64,000 nucleotides of DNA from Nocardia coubleae NBRC 108252 (GTDB lineage Bacteria; Actinomycetota; Actinomycetes; Mycobacteriales; Mycobacteriaceae), in NCBI RefSeq assembly GCF_001612805.1, contig NZ_BDBD01000021.1:220105-284104 (forward strand), given 5' to 3'. The position numbers and the translations under genes are program-made. The notes under the pieces were generated by a model. That model searched no databases. It had not been told where the DNA came from and was given only the letters and a program-made list of their open reading frames with translations. This document shows, piece after piece, positions 6,821-17,099 of this stretch (the first letter of the stretch is position 1; every line of letters begins with the position of its first letter).

Positions 6821-9190
6821 CTAGACGAAGTCGTACCCAGCGTGCGCGGTGGGAAACGCCGACGACAAGTCGGCGGCACCGACGCCCGGCTCGAACAGAC
6901 CGGCCGAGGCGCCATAGTAGCCGCCGTCGTGCTGATCGAACTCGGCGGCGATGGGCTTGGTCTCGATGACCGGCGGTTTCACCGGTGCGACGGTCGGCGC
7001 CACCGTGGCGGGCGGGGTGACCACCGCGGGCGGGTCGACGTCGACGGTCGGTTGCTTGGTCGGCGCGGTCGGCTGCTGTGTGGGTACGGTCGCCGTCGGA
7101 ACCGACGCGGTCGGGCCGGTGGGGTCGGCGGGCGTATCGACGCTGGGGGTGCTCGGCGTGGTCGCGCCCGTGCCGGGGCCGGTGGTGAGGTCGTCGTCGG
7201 GGTAGGTGGGCGTCACCGGAACGGTGACTCCGGTGGTCGGCACGGTGACCGTCGGCACCGTCACGTCGGGGCGTGTTGTCGGGACGGTCACGGTCGGCAC
7301 CTCGGGCAGCTTCACCGTCGAGGGCGTGCTGAGGTCGACGGTCGTCGGCGTCGACGGCGGAGTGACGGTGGGCAGGGTTGTCGGCGTGCTGGTCGAAGGC
7401 TCGGGAACCACAACGGGTTTGGTGACCGGCGCCGGAGCGAGCAGACCCGGTACAGCCGCCGCGGGTGCGGTGAGCGGGGACGCACCCGCCGGACCGCCGA
7501 GCACGTTGGCGATGGGGGTGGTCGCCGCGTCGGGCTGGATGGTGGTCTGCAGGGGTGTGCTGACCACCGGGCTCGGTGCGATCGGCGCGGCGATGACCGG
7601 AACCGGAGCCGGGACCGGGGCGACGGGTGCCGGAGCGGGTGCCGCGGCGACCGGTGCGGGTGCGATGGCGGCGGGGGCCGGAGCGATCGGCGCCGGGGCC
7701 GCCGGCGCGGGGGCGACGGGCGCCATGGCGGTGGGCGCGGGCACACCGGTCACCGGCGCTACGCCGCCCGGGGCCGCATGGCCGGGGGCCGGAGCGGACT
7801 GACCCGGGACGACCGTGCCTTGCGTCGGTGCGGTCTGACCCGGTCCGGTGTGACCGGGCGCGGTGGCGCCGGGCACGGCCGACCCGCCAGAGCCGGGCGC
7901 GGTGGCACCGGGCAAGGCCGATCCGCCGGGGCCGGGTGTGACGGAATCGGTCTGACCGGGTGCGCCGGGCGCGGGCTGACCGGGTGCGCTCTGTCCGGGT
8001 GCGAGGGACCCACCGGTCGAGCCGGGAGCAGTCGATGCGGGCAGATCCGCGGATCCTGGGAGACCAGGGCTCGCCGCAGGGGCCTCGGAGCCGGGCAGCG
8101 CCGGACCCGTCGATCCACCGGGTACGTCCGAACCGGGCAGTGCCGGGCCGGTCGCGGCACCGGGTACCCCATTCGCCGCACCGTCGAGCGGTGCGGGCTC
8201 GCCGGGGATGCGAATTCCGTCGCCGAGCCACTGGCTGTAGTCGTCGAGTGCGTCGCCGACATTGCCGACCTGCACGTCGACCTTCATCTGGGAGGTGAAC
8301 CACACACCGTCGAGCCCGGCGTGCATGTCGACCTGCCAGTCGGAGGTCACCATCGCACCGAAGCCGTCGAACAGGCCACCGATGCCGTCGAAGGCGCCGC
8401 CGGGGCCGGCGACCTGGCTTGCCCCGTCGGAGCCGGGCAGCCCACCGAAACCGGGCAGGCCGTGGTCGTAGCCGGGGATCCCGCCGTCGTAGCCGGGGAT
8501 GCCCGCACCGGGCAGGCCGTCGTAGCCGGGGATGCCGATGCCGCCGCCGGGGACACCGTCGTAACCGGGGATACCGCCGGGGAGGCCGTCGTATCCCGGG
8601 ATGCCGATGCCGGGAATGCCGTCGAGTTCGGGGAATCCGGCGCCCGGCTGTCCGGCGCCGGGCTGGCCGGCGCTCGGCTTGTCGGTGCCCGGGATGCCGA
8701 AGCCGCTGTCGCCGTAGCCCGGTTTGGGCCCGTAGGAGGGGATGCCGATGCCGTTCGACGAATCGTCGTCGTCGGTGCCGGGAATCCGCATGCCCTGGTC
8801 ACCGTCGGAACCCGGAATCTCGGGGCGCCAACCGCTTTCGCGTGGCTGCGAGGTCAGCGTGACATCGCCGTCCATGGGGCGCTGCGTACCGAAGGGGCTG
8901 TAGGGCAACGGGTTCGGCGCCGGTTCCGCGGGCAGGTCGGGAAACGTGAGGACCGGGCTCGGTGCGTCGGGTTCCGGGTCGCTCGGCACCTGCGACGACC
9001 AGCCGGCGTAGCGGCTGTCGGCATTGCTGCTGCCCTGTTCCGGGCTCGTCCCGTTGGCGGCGACCAGCGCGCCACCGGTGACGTACGCGCCGGCCCGCGC
9101 CACCCGAGCAACACCGTTGGCCACCAGGTAGGCCGTGTCGGTGCCGTCGGCGCGCGCGTCATCGTCGTCGAAAGGCAGTTCCCGCGTCAT
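6821..9190 (-). CDS. Collagen-like and Pro/Ala/Thr-rich repeat protein
   Basis: A 789-residue low-complexity protein. An acidic N-terminus (MTRELPFDDDDARADG) and a short Ala/Val/Gly-rich segment (about 20-50) lead into Gly-Pro-rich sequence with GIPGYDG repeats (about 188-258). A more ordered stretch follows (about 290-325, with DWQVDMHAG and MKVDVQVGNVGDALDDYSQW). Then come PGQSAPG-type, PAPAPV-type and PTVTVPTT-type tracts and a C-terminal cap containing GGYYGAS and ending AHAGYDFV. The ATG at 9190 follows GGAG by 6 nt. No classical signal peptide is visible. It is upstream of, and probably cotranscribed with, the dynamin-like GTPase. A structural or scaffold role is a guess from composition; export is possible through a non-Sec route. 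Confidence 0.7.
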   Translation of the reverse strand: MTRELPFDDDDARADGTDTAYLVANGVARVARAGAYVTGGALVAANGTSPEQGSSNADSRYAGWSSQVPSDPEPDAPSPVLTFPDLPAEPAPNPLPYSPFGTQRPMDGDVTLTSQPRESGWRPEIPGSDGDQGMRIPGTDDDDSSNGIGIPSYGPKPGYGDSGFGIPGTDKPSAGQPGAGQPGAGFPELDGIPGIGIPGYDGLPGGIPGYDGVPGGGIGIPGYDGLPGAGIPGYDGGIPGYDHGLPGFGGLPGSDGASQVAGPGGAFDGIGGLFDGFGAMVTSDWQVDMHAGLDGVWFTSQMKVDVQVGNVGDALDDYSQWLGDGIRIPGEPAPLDGAANGVPGAATGPALPGSDVPGGSTGPALPGSEAPAASPGLPGSADLPASTAPGSTGGSLAPGQSAPGQPAPGAPGQTDSVTPGPGGSALPGATAPGSGGSAVPGATAPGHTGPGQTAPTQGTVVPGQSAPAPGHAAPGGVAPVTGVPAPTAMAPVAPAPAAPAPIAPAPAAIAPAPVAAAPAPAPVAPVPAPVPVIAAPIAPSPVVSTPLQTTIQPDAATTPIANVLGGPAGASPLTAPAAAVPGLLAPAPVTKPVVVPEPSTSTPTTLPTVTPPSTPTTVDLSTPSTVKLPEVPTVTVPTTRPDVTVPTVTVPTTGVTVPVTPTYPDDDLTTGPGTGATTPSTPSVDTPADPTGPTASVPTATVPTQQPTAPTKQPTVDVDPPAVVTPPATVAPTVAPVKPPVIETKPIAAEFDQHDGGYYGASAGLFEPGVGAADLSSAFPTAHAGYDFV
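8425..8640 (-). repeat. In-frame GIPGYDG tandem repeats
   Basis: About six imperfect copies of the heptad GIPGYDG, with GLPG, GVPGGG and GAG linkers, lie within the collagen-like protein. At DNA level they appear as repeated CCGTCGTAGCCGGGGATGCC blocks on the plus strand, which could vary in copy number by slippage. Confidence 0.75.
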
Positions 9191-9469
9191 TCTTGCTCCA
9201 CCACTCGCATCGCTGACTCTCCCCACCCACGAAACGAGGCGAAGTGAAGATCATCCAACACTAATTGCCCGGATCTGTACTGTCATTTCCACCAGGACGA
9301 CCGGTCCCACCTTATGGCGAGCAACGCCTTTCGGCGAGCCGTCGGAACCGGGGGGACGCAGATCCCAAGAGAACTCTAACGATCGCTCAACGAAGCGTGA
9401 AGATCGCCTGCCTAGCGTCGGTTTCGCCGACCGAGACGAGTCGGCGACCACACAGCCAGGAGACCGATC

Positions 9470-9847
9470 ATGACCACTTCCTCCCTGCGCCGCCGCATCG
9501 GCGTCGTCACCGCGACCGTCGGCGGCGTGGCGCTGCTCACCGCGACCCTCAGCGGCGCCGCGCTCGCCGACCCCGGCGCACCCGACCGCGGCGAACACGT
9601 CCGGATCATCTGTACCGCCCCCGGCGGCGACCTGCCCGTGCCGCCCGAACCGCCGCTCGAACCGCGTATCGACCTCGAGCGTTTCCCCGCACATCCCGGC
9701 CACGACCGCACGATCCACATCGGCCCGGGCGCACCCGGCGAGCTGCCCGAGGGCGTCGAATGTGTGCGGATCGCACCGGGCGGGGAGCGGACCGTCGTCG
9801 AGCTGCCCGACGGCGCACGCCCCGCGCGCCCGGCTTTCCCGCGCTGA
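9470..9847 (+). CDS. Small secreted protein, unknown function
   Basis: A 125-residue protein with a Sec-type signal peptide: basic start MTTSSLRRR, a hydrophobic core and a probable cleavage after GAALA near residue 33. The mature part is Pro/Arg/Glu-rich, with two Cys residues (in IICTAPGG and ECVRIAPGGE). The sequence CAGGAG is 8 nt before the ATG. A TAGCGT hexamer at 9421-9426 is a likely -10 box. The gene immediately precedes the two-component system and may be its target or sensor accessory; that link is inferred from position. No family recognised. Confidence 0.75.
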   Translation: MTTSSLRRRIGVVTATVGGVALLTATLSGAALADPGAPDRGEHVRIICTAPGGDLPVPPEPPLEPRIDLERFPAHPGHDRTIHIGPGAPGELPEGVECVRIAPGGERTVVELPDGARPARPAFPR

Positions 9848-9870
9848 CCTGCTGTGACGATCGATCGCAC

Positions 9871-9876
9871 TAGGGT
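9871..9876 (+). promoter_or_regulatory. -10 box TAGGGT of a leaderless promoter for the response regulator
   Basis: TAGGGT is 6 nt before the response regulator ATG, so the regulator-kinase pair can be transcribed independently of the secreted protein gene upstream. Confidence 0.5.
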
Positions 9877-9882
9877 GAGCAG

Positions 9883-10575
9883 ATGACCGGACAGCAGATC
9901 TTGGTCGTCGACGACGAGGTCCGCGTGCTCGCGTCGCTGCGGCGCGGGCTGGAACTGTCGGGGTTCGAGGTGCTCACCGCGAGCGACGGCGCCGCTGCCC
10001 TCACCCTGGTGCGCTCGGCCGCACCCGACGCGATGGTGCTCGATGTGAACATGCCCGAGCTCGACGGCGTGGGCGTTGTCACGGCGTTGCGGGCATTGGG
10101 CAACGACATCCCCATCTGCGTGCTCAGCGCCCGCAGCGCGGTGACCGACCGCATCGCCGCCCTGGAAAAGGGTGCCGACGACTACCTCACCAAGCCCTTC
10201 GACCTCGGCGAACTGGTGGCCCGGCTGCGGGCGTTGTTGCGGCGCAGGCCGGTCACCGGCGGGTCCAACGGCGAGACGATCCGTGTCGGTGCGGTGGCGA
10301 TCGACCTGGCCGGGCACCGGGTGCACGCGGCCGGACGGCCGGTCGACCTGACCAAACGCGAGTTCGAACTGCTGGCGATGCTGGCCCGCAATGTGGGCAT
10401 CGTGCTCGGTCGCGAACAGATCCTGTCCACCGTGTGGGGCTACGACTTCAGCACCGACACGAATGTGGTTGATGTGTTCGTGTCGTATCTACGCCGGAAA
10501 TTGGAGGCCGACGGGGTGGAGCGAGTGGTGCACACCGTGCGCGGGGTCGGGTTCGTCATGCGGGAGCAGCCGTGA
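9883..10575 (+). CDS. OmpR-family response regulator, PrrA-like
   Basis: A 230-residue DNA-binding response regulator. The receiver domain (1-120) has the acidic pocket Asp10-Asp11, the phosphoacceptor Asp54 in VLDVNMP and the conserved Lys in LTKPF. The C-terminal winged helix (about 135-228) contains LTKREFELLAML, WGYDFSTDTNVVDVF and HTVRGVGFV. Sequence resembles mycobacterial PrrA throughout as I recall it; ortholog or paralog cannot be decided here. A leaderless-type -10 box precedes the ATG. Its 3' end overlaps the histidine kinase start by 4 nt (GTGA), so the two proteins are translationally coupled. Confidence 0.88.
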   Translation: MTGQQILVVDDEVRVLASLRRGLELSGFEVLTASDGAAALTLVRSAAPDAMVLDVNMPELDGVGVVTALRALGNDIPICVLSARSAVTDRIAALEKGADDYLTKPFDLGELVARLRALLRRRPVTGGSNGETIRVGAVAIDLAGHRVHAAGRPVDLTKREFELLAMLARNVGIVLGREQILSTVWGYDFSTDTNVVDVFVSYLRRKLEADGVERVVHTVRGVGFVMREQP

Positions 10576-11876
10576 GGACGCGCTCGTGGTCGTTGCGTAC
10601 CCGGGTCGCGGTGGTGTCGGCGGTGGTCGCCGCGGTCGTCGCGGTGACGCTCGGGCTCACCTACGCGGCACTGCTGAAGGCGGCGGGCGCCCGTCAGCTC
10701 GACGAGACCGTGTCGACGATGCGGGTGATCGTCGCCCATCCCGCCCGTGAAATCCCCTCGGCACCACCGCTTCCGGCCGAACCCGCGACACCCTTCGAGT
10801 CATCACCCGCGCCCACCGAGGGCTCCCAGGTCAGCCCGGCACCGCCGAACGCCTCGCTGCCCGACGGTCGAACGCTCACCCGCCCGGCACCGCCGGATGT
10901 GGGGCTGGCGCTCGTGCAGGGCGCGCCCGGCATGGTCGTGCGGCTCAACCCCGATCGCGACCTGATCGATGCCGCCATCACCCGCAGCCAGCTGATCGGG
11001 CTCGGCATCGGCGTGGGCGGTGTTCTCGTCGCGGCCGGATTGGGTTGGGTGCTGGCCGGTTTCGCGGCCCGGCCGCTGCGCAGGCTCGCCTCGGCCACAC
11101 ACGAGATCGATACCCTCGACCGCCTGCCGCCGCTGCCGGGGCGCGGGGTCAGGGAGGCCGAGGAACTGTCCGACGCCATCAACCGCATGCTCGAACGCCT
11201 GGAAACCGCCCACGGACAAACCAATCAGGCCCTGGCGAGCGCCCGCGATTTCGCCGCCGTCTGCGCGCACGAACTGCGCACCCCGCTCACCGCCATGCGC
11301 ACCGATCTGCAGGTGCTCGCCGGTACCGAACTACCCGCCGAGCAGCGCGGCACCGTCCTGGCCGACGTGCTCGCGGCCGAGCGCCAGATCGAGCACACCC
11401 TCACCGATCTCGAGCGCCTGGCCGTCGGCGAACTCACCGACCGCGCCGCGTTCGAACCGTTCGAGCTGTGCGAAACCCTCGACCGCGCGGTGCAGAACGC
11501 GCGCCGCGCCCACCCCGGCACCGAGATCACGCTCACCGCCTGCGATCCGGTCCCGATGACAGGGCTGCCCGGCGGAATCATGCTGATCGTGACGAACGCC
11601 GTCGCCAACGCGGTACACCACGGCCAGGCGAACGTGGTGCGGGTCCGGGCGGAGCCGGGCTCGATCACCATCGACGACAACGGCACCGGCATCCCGGAAC
11701 ACCTGGGCGCCAACGCTTTCGACCGCTTCGTCAAACGTCCCGGTTCACCCGGATCGGGACTCGGACTGGCGCTGGTTCGTCAACAGGCCGAATTACACGG
11801 CGGTACAGCCGAATTGAGCCGCAGCCCGCTCGGCGGCACACGCCTCACCGTGCGTGTACCCACCGAACCCGGCTGA
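10572..11876 (+). CDS. Sensor histidine kinase, PrrB-like
   Basis: A 434-residue membrane kinase partnered with the preceding response regulator. It has a first membrane helix at about 12-33, a Pro-rich extracytoplasmic sensor of about 100 residues, a second helix at about 141-163, then a HAMP linker. The phosphoacceptor His233 is in AHELRTPLTAM. The ATPase domain shows the N box (NAVANAVHHG), DDNGTGIP and GSGLGLALV. The kinase core matches remembered M. tuberculosis PrrB closely (SARDFAAV, MRTDLQVL, LERLA.GEL), while the sensor loop is different and Pro-rich, so the stimulus is unknown. It ends one base before the convergent lepA stop, leaving no room for a terminator. Confidence 0.88.
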   Translation: MRTRSWSLRTRVAVVSAVVAAVVAVTLGLTYAALLKAAGARQLDETVSTMRVIVAHPAREIPSAPPLPAEPATPFESSPAPTEGSQVSPAPPNASLPDGRTLTRPAPPDVGLALVQGAPGMVVRLNPDRDLIDAAITRSQLIGLGIGVGGVLVAAGLGWVLAGFAARPLRRLASATHEIDTLDRLPPLPGRGVREAEELSDAINRMLERLETAHGQTNQALASARDFAAVCAHELRTPLTAMRTDLQVLAGTELPAEQRGTVLADVLAAERQIEHTLTDLERLAVGELTDRAAFEPFELCETLDRAVQNARRAHPGTEITLTACDPVPMTGLPGGIMLIVTNAVANAVHHGQANVVRVRAEPGSITIDDNGTGIPEHLGANAFDRFVKRPGSPGSGLGLALVRQQAELHGGTAELSRSPLGGTRLTVRVPTEPG

Positions 11877-11877
11877 G

Positions 11878-13725
<1,848 letters not shown>

Positions 13726-13818
13726 TCCACTCCTCGAGGGGTATCGGCGAACTGGGTCCATCGTCCCATGACCACACGCGCGGCTCTGTCACCGGTGCAC
13801 CGGAGCCGGGTCAGTCGT

Positions 13819-13824
13819 TATATT
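13819..13824 (+). promoter_or_regulatory. -10 box TATATT of a leaderless promoter
   Basis: TATATT is 7 nt before the ATG of the PemK/MazF-like gene. It is unusually AT-rich for this window and no ribosome binding site is present. Confidence 0.6.
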
Positions 13825-13831
13825 TCCAAGC

Positions 13832-14386
13832 ATGGCCAGCAGTTGGAACACTCTCGGCAAGCAGCTCGGCGTGATCGCCAAGGAGCAGGGGCCGAAGATC
13901 GTGCGCAAGCAGGGACCTCGGCTGCTCGAGAAGCTGGCGGGTGCGTTGGGCGGCGCCAAGCCCGGCCCCGTCGTGCCGGTGCGCCCGACCGCCTCCACCC
14001 CCGTGCCGACCGCGCATCGGGCCCGCCAGATCGTCTACTGCCCGCAATTGGACGGGCGCGCCGACCCGGGTGAGGTGGTGTGGACCTGGGTGCCGTTCGA
14101 GGAGGACCCGACCAACGGAAAGGACCGCCCGGTCCTGGTCGTCGGTCGCGACCGCAAGACGCTGCTTGGGCTGATGCTGTCGTCGAAACCCGAACGCGCG
14201 CACGACCGCAACTGGGTGGGCATCGGCTCGGGTCCCTGGGACCACGCGGGCCGGGCGAGCTGGGTGCGGCTGGACCGGGTGCTCGATGTGCCCGAGGACG
14301 GCATCCGGCGCGAAGGCGCGATCGTCGAACGCAAGACCTTCGACCTGGTCGCGCACCGGCTGGTCGCCGAATACAGCTGGAGCTGA
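13832..14386 (+). CDS. PemK/MazF-fold protein (Rv2405-type)
   Basis: A 184-residue protein. The first 65 residues are basic and helical, then Pro-rich (KIVRKQGPRLLEKLAGALGG); residues 66-184 have the PemK/MazF barrel pattern, with IVYCPQ, DPTNGKDRPVLVVGRD, WVGIGSGPWD and LDRVLDVP. MazF-fold proteins are often mRNA interferases, but this lineage member is a chromosomal gene next to lepA across mycobacteria and has no antitoxin gene beside it, so toxicity is not assumed. The start is set by a TATATT box 7 nt upstream. A strong bidirectional terminator follows. Confidence 0.75.
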   Translation: MASSWNTLGKQLGVIAKEQGPKIVRKQGPRLLEKLAGALGGAKPGPVVPVRPTASTPVPTAHRARQIVYCPQLDGRADPGEVVWTWVPFEEDPTNGKDRPVLVVGRDRKTLLGLMLSSKPERAHDRNWVGIGSGPWDHAGRASWVRLDRVLDVPEDGIRREGAIVERKTFDLVAHRLVAEYSWS

Positions 14387-14390
14387 CGCG

Positions 14391-14427
14391 ACGACCCCCG
14401 ACCCGGACGCACCGGATCGGGGGTCGT
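14391..14427. terminator. Bidirectional terminator hairpin
   Basis: A 16-bp stem with one mismatch and the loop ACGCA sits between the convergent PemK-like and aquaporin genes (arms 14391-14406 and 14412-14427). It can serve both. Confidence 0.75.
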
Positions 14428-14437
14428 AAAGCCCGTC

Positions 14438-15214
14438 TCAGCTCAGTACATCCCGGGAACGGCCGAAGATCATGCCGTACACCAAGGCCCCGAGCACACC
14501 ACCGATCAGCGGGAACACGAAGAACGCCCACACCTGACCCATCGCGCCGTCCTGGTACGGAGCGACCGCGAGGCTGCGCGCCGGATTGACCGAGGTGTTG
14601 TCGACCGGGATCGAGATCAGGTGGATCACGGCGAGCGTGAAACCGATCGACATACCGGCCAGCGGTACATCCGAGAGGCGGTCGGTCGAAGCGAGCACGA
14701 CGAAGACCAGCACCGCGGTGAGCATCACCTCGATGATGATCATGGCCGCCATGCCGTACCCGTTCTGCACCACGACCTCGCCGAGCGGGCCGGTGGCCGC
14801 CGACGGACTGTGCTTGCCCCAGCCGTTGGCGCCGAGGCCGTCGACCGGCCGGTCGTAGCTCGGCAGGTTCTTGGCCACCGCGAACAGCACCAACCCGGCC
14901 AGGAGGCCACCGATGAGCTGGGCGACCCAGTAGCCGACCGCCGAGACGACCGTGACCCGCCCGAGTAACAGCTGGCCGAGCGTGACCGCCGGGTTGACGT
15001 GGCAGCCCGAGATCGGCCCGATGGAGTACACGAGGAACAGCAGGGTGAGACCGAAGGCCAGCGCCACACCGAGCGCACCCACCCGATCACCGGCGATCAC
15101 CGCGGTGCCGACACCGCCCATGACGAGCAGGAACGTGCCGAGCGCTTCCGCCGCCCATTTCTTGGGCTCGGGGATGACTTCGGGTTCAGTGAGTTCTTGT
15201 GCTGTGAGCGACAT
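14438..15214 (-). CDS. Aquaporin (MIP family channel)
   Basis: A 258-residue six-helix channel for water or small neutral solutes. Both half-helix motifs are intact: NPAVT after GCHVNPA in the first half and NPARS after TSVNPAR in the second. The length and the residues near them (for example His before the first NPA) suggest an AqpZ-like water channel rather than a longer glycerol facilitator, though a 20-residue hydrophilic insertion (YDRPVDGLGANGWGKHSP) lies in a periplasmic loop. The ATG at 15214 has GGAGAGGTGG ending 6 nt upstream. The gene is co-oriented with the transglutaminase gene but separated by 65 nt. Orthology to a specific AQP subtype is uncertain. Confidence 0.88.
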   Translation of the reverse strand: MSLTAQELTEPEVIPEPKKWAAEALGTFLLVMGGVGTAVIAGDRVGALGVALAFGLTLLFLVYSIGPISGCHVNPAVTLGQLLLGRVTVVSAVGYWVAQLIGGLLAGLVLFAVAKNLPSYDRPVDGLGANGWGKHSPSAATGPLGEVVVQNGYGMAAMIIIEVMLTAVLVFVVLASTDRLSDVPLAGMSIGFTLAVIHLISIPVDNTSVNPARSLAVAPYQDGAMGQVWAFFVFPLIGGVLGALVYGMIFGRSRDVLS

Positions 15215-15279
15215 CTGCGACCACCTCTCCGGGAGAATGATCCCCGCGACGAGCGGGGTCCGCACGAGCGTTTCGGACA

Positions 15280-16121
15280 TTACGCCAGGCGAGTGACCTC
15301 TACAACGACCGCGAGGTCTGTCGAGCCGCCGCCGGAGAACACTCCTTTCAGTGGCGGTACGTCCGCGTAGTCCCGCCCGACACCCACCGACACGTGCTGC
15401 TCGTTGACCGCCAGATTGTTGGTCGGGTCGTAACCCCACCACTGTCCCGTCCAGGCCTCCACCCAGGCGTGCGACTCCCCCGCCACCGCCTCCCCGATCG
15501 GCGCGGCCGGGTTCGGATGCAGATATCCCGACACATAGCGGCTGGGAATTCCCATGGCACGCAACAACACCAGTGTCAGGTGCGCGAAGTCCTGGCACAC
15601 GCCGCGCCGTTCGGTGAAGGCCTGCGGGGCCGAGGTGTGCACCGAGGTGGTGCCCGCGCTGTAGTCCATTTCCCGGTGCACCCATTCGGCCGCCCGGACC
15701 ACGGCTTCGGCGGGCGAGACGCCGCGCGCCAGCTGTTTGGCCACGGCGTCGAGGGGCTCGTCGCGGGGCACGTAGGCGGTGGGACCGAGCATTTCGTCGA
15801 ACCGGTCGACGGTGCGTTCGCCACGCAACTCGTCCCAGGTCAGTTCCGTCGCCGGTTCGGTGAACGGTTCGGTTTCCACCACCGACGACCCGCTCACCTC
15901 CAGTTCGGTGTGCGGGGCGTGCAGATCGAACGCGGTGACGGCCGTTCCCCAATAGTCGGTGTAGCGGTAGGACCGGGTGGTGGGCACGGTTTCGACCCGG
16001 TTGAGGATCACGTTCTGCCTGCTGTCCGCCCTCGGGTGAGTCTTGCCTCGTTGAACGAGCGCGTCACCGGCGCGTCGTAGAGGTATCCGGTGGTGTGCAC
16101 CACCCGCATCCGCCAGCTCAC
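15280..16121 (-). pseudogene. Transglutaminase-like protein (Rv2409c-type), broken by a 1-nt frameshift
   Basis: The reading frame starts at GTG 16121 (overlapping the alpha-E stop as GTGA) and gives MSWRMRVVHTTGYLYDAPVT and FNEARLT. It then shifts: the run GGG at 16034-16036 (plus strand) is one base short, and translation in that frame stops about 7 codons on. Adding one G restores LTPRADSRQNVILNRVETV and continues to 15280 for 280 residues, the length of the M. tuberculosis ortholog. The downstream part keeps the transglutaminase triad region: a Cys in RRGVCQDFAH, a His in GESHAWVEAW and an Asp in GYDPTNN. This is either a true inactivating mutation or a base-call error in a G run. An internal start at 16011 could give a shortened protein with the catalytic domain. 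Confidence 0.85.
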
Positions 16122-17095
16122 AGCTCCCCCTCCACGGTCACGGTGGTGTCGGTGCCGCGCCGCACATCGGTCCACGCCACCCACGGTGCGGCGTGGAAGT
16201 ACTGCCGCGACACGGCTTCCCCGACCTCGCGACACGCCTTCTGCAAGGCGAGCAACCGGGTCTGCAGGTTTTCCAGCAGCACGCCGGGCGGCAGGAATTC
16301 CAGTTCGCTGCGCGCCCGGCCGAGCACGCGTTGCGCTTCGTGGCGGGCACCGACGCGGCTGCCCGGCCGCGGATCCAACTCGGTCAGACAGGCCTCGGCA
16401 ACCAGCAACGCATGGAACACCGATCGCGGGAAAAGCCGGTCGAGCAGGATGAATTCGGCCACCCGTGCCGCGTCGAGCGCGCCACGGTGGGTGCGCAGGT
16501 ACGTGTCGTGCGCGCCCGCCGAGCGCAGCACCGTCACCCAGGCGGGTGAGGAGGTGCGGTCACCGGCCCGGGACAGCAGCAAGCGGACCATCATGTCGAT
16601 GCGTTCGATGGAACGGCCGAGCAGCAGGAAGCGGTACCCGTCGTCGCGGCTCAGCGTCGAGTCGGTCAGGCCCGTGAACATCGCCGCGCGGTCCTTGACG
16701 TAGGCGAAGAATTCGTGCGGACCCAGCCCACGGGCGGCCTGTTCGGCGGCCGCCAGCCCGTTGTAGGTGGTGTTGAGGCACTCCCACATCTCGCTGGAGG
16801 TGACTTCCCTTGCACCACGGGCGTTTTCGCGCGCCTTCGCGATGGACTCGCTGATGGACACGCCGTGCTGGTGGCTGAACGCGACCAGATCGGTGACCGA
16901 CCAGACGTCCAGGCGCAAACCGCCGGGCGGTTCGATGCCGAGCACCTCGAGCAGGACCCGCGACGTGCGGTCGGCGTCGACGGTGGCGTCCTCGAGGAGT
17001 TGGTGCACGGCCACGTCGAGAATGCGGGCGGTGTCGTCGGCGCGCTCGACGTAGCGGCCGATCCAGTACAGGGATTCGGCATTGCGGGCGAGCAT
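16118..17095 (-). CDS. Alpha-E domain-containing protein (Rv2410c-type)
   Basis: A 325-residue, mainly helical protein beginning MLARNAESLYWIGRYVERAD, the hallmark of the alpha-E family, with further conserved segments GARGAREVTSSEMW and FILLDRLFPRSVFHAL. These proteins are nearly always encoded with a circularly permuted ATP-grasp enzyme and a transglutaminase-like protein and are thought to act in an uncharacterised peptide-forming or peptide-modifying system. Here it lies 4 nt after the ATP-grasp stop and overlaps the transglutaminase start by 4 nt. The biochemical role is unknown. Confidence 0.88.
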   Translation of the reverse strand: MLARNAESLYWIGRYVERADDTARILDVAVHQLLEDATVDADRTSRVLLEVLGIEPPGGLRLDVWSVTDLVAFSHQHGVSISESIAKARENARGAREVTSSEMWECLNTTYNGLAAAEQAARGLGPHEFFAYVKDRAAMFTGLTDSTLSRDDGYRFLLLGRSIERIDMMVRLLLSRAGDRTSSPAWVTVLRSAGAHDTYLRTHRGALDAARVAEFILLDRLFPRSVFHALLVAEACLTELDPRPGSRVGARHEAQRVLGRARSELEFLPPGVLLENLQTRLLALQKACREVGEAVSRQYFHAAPWVAWTDVRRGTDTTVTVEGEL

Positions 17096-17099
17096 GTGG

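Noticed and set aside
4769..9247. A plus-strand open frame of nearly 1500 codons opposite the GTPase and collagen-like genes
   Set aside because: It is Arg/Gly-rich antisense translation of GC-rich genes with no domain; the minus strand has motifs, starts and ribosome sites.
15253..15952. Longer aquaporin start giving about 500 residues
   Set aside because: The extra sequence is an out-of-frame reading of the transglutaminase gene; a strong ribosome site marks ATG 15214.
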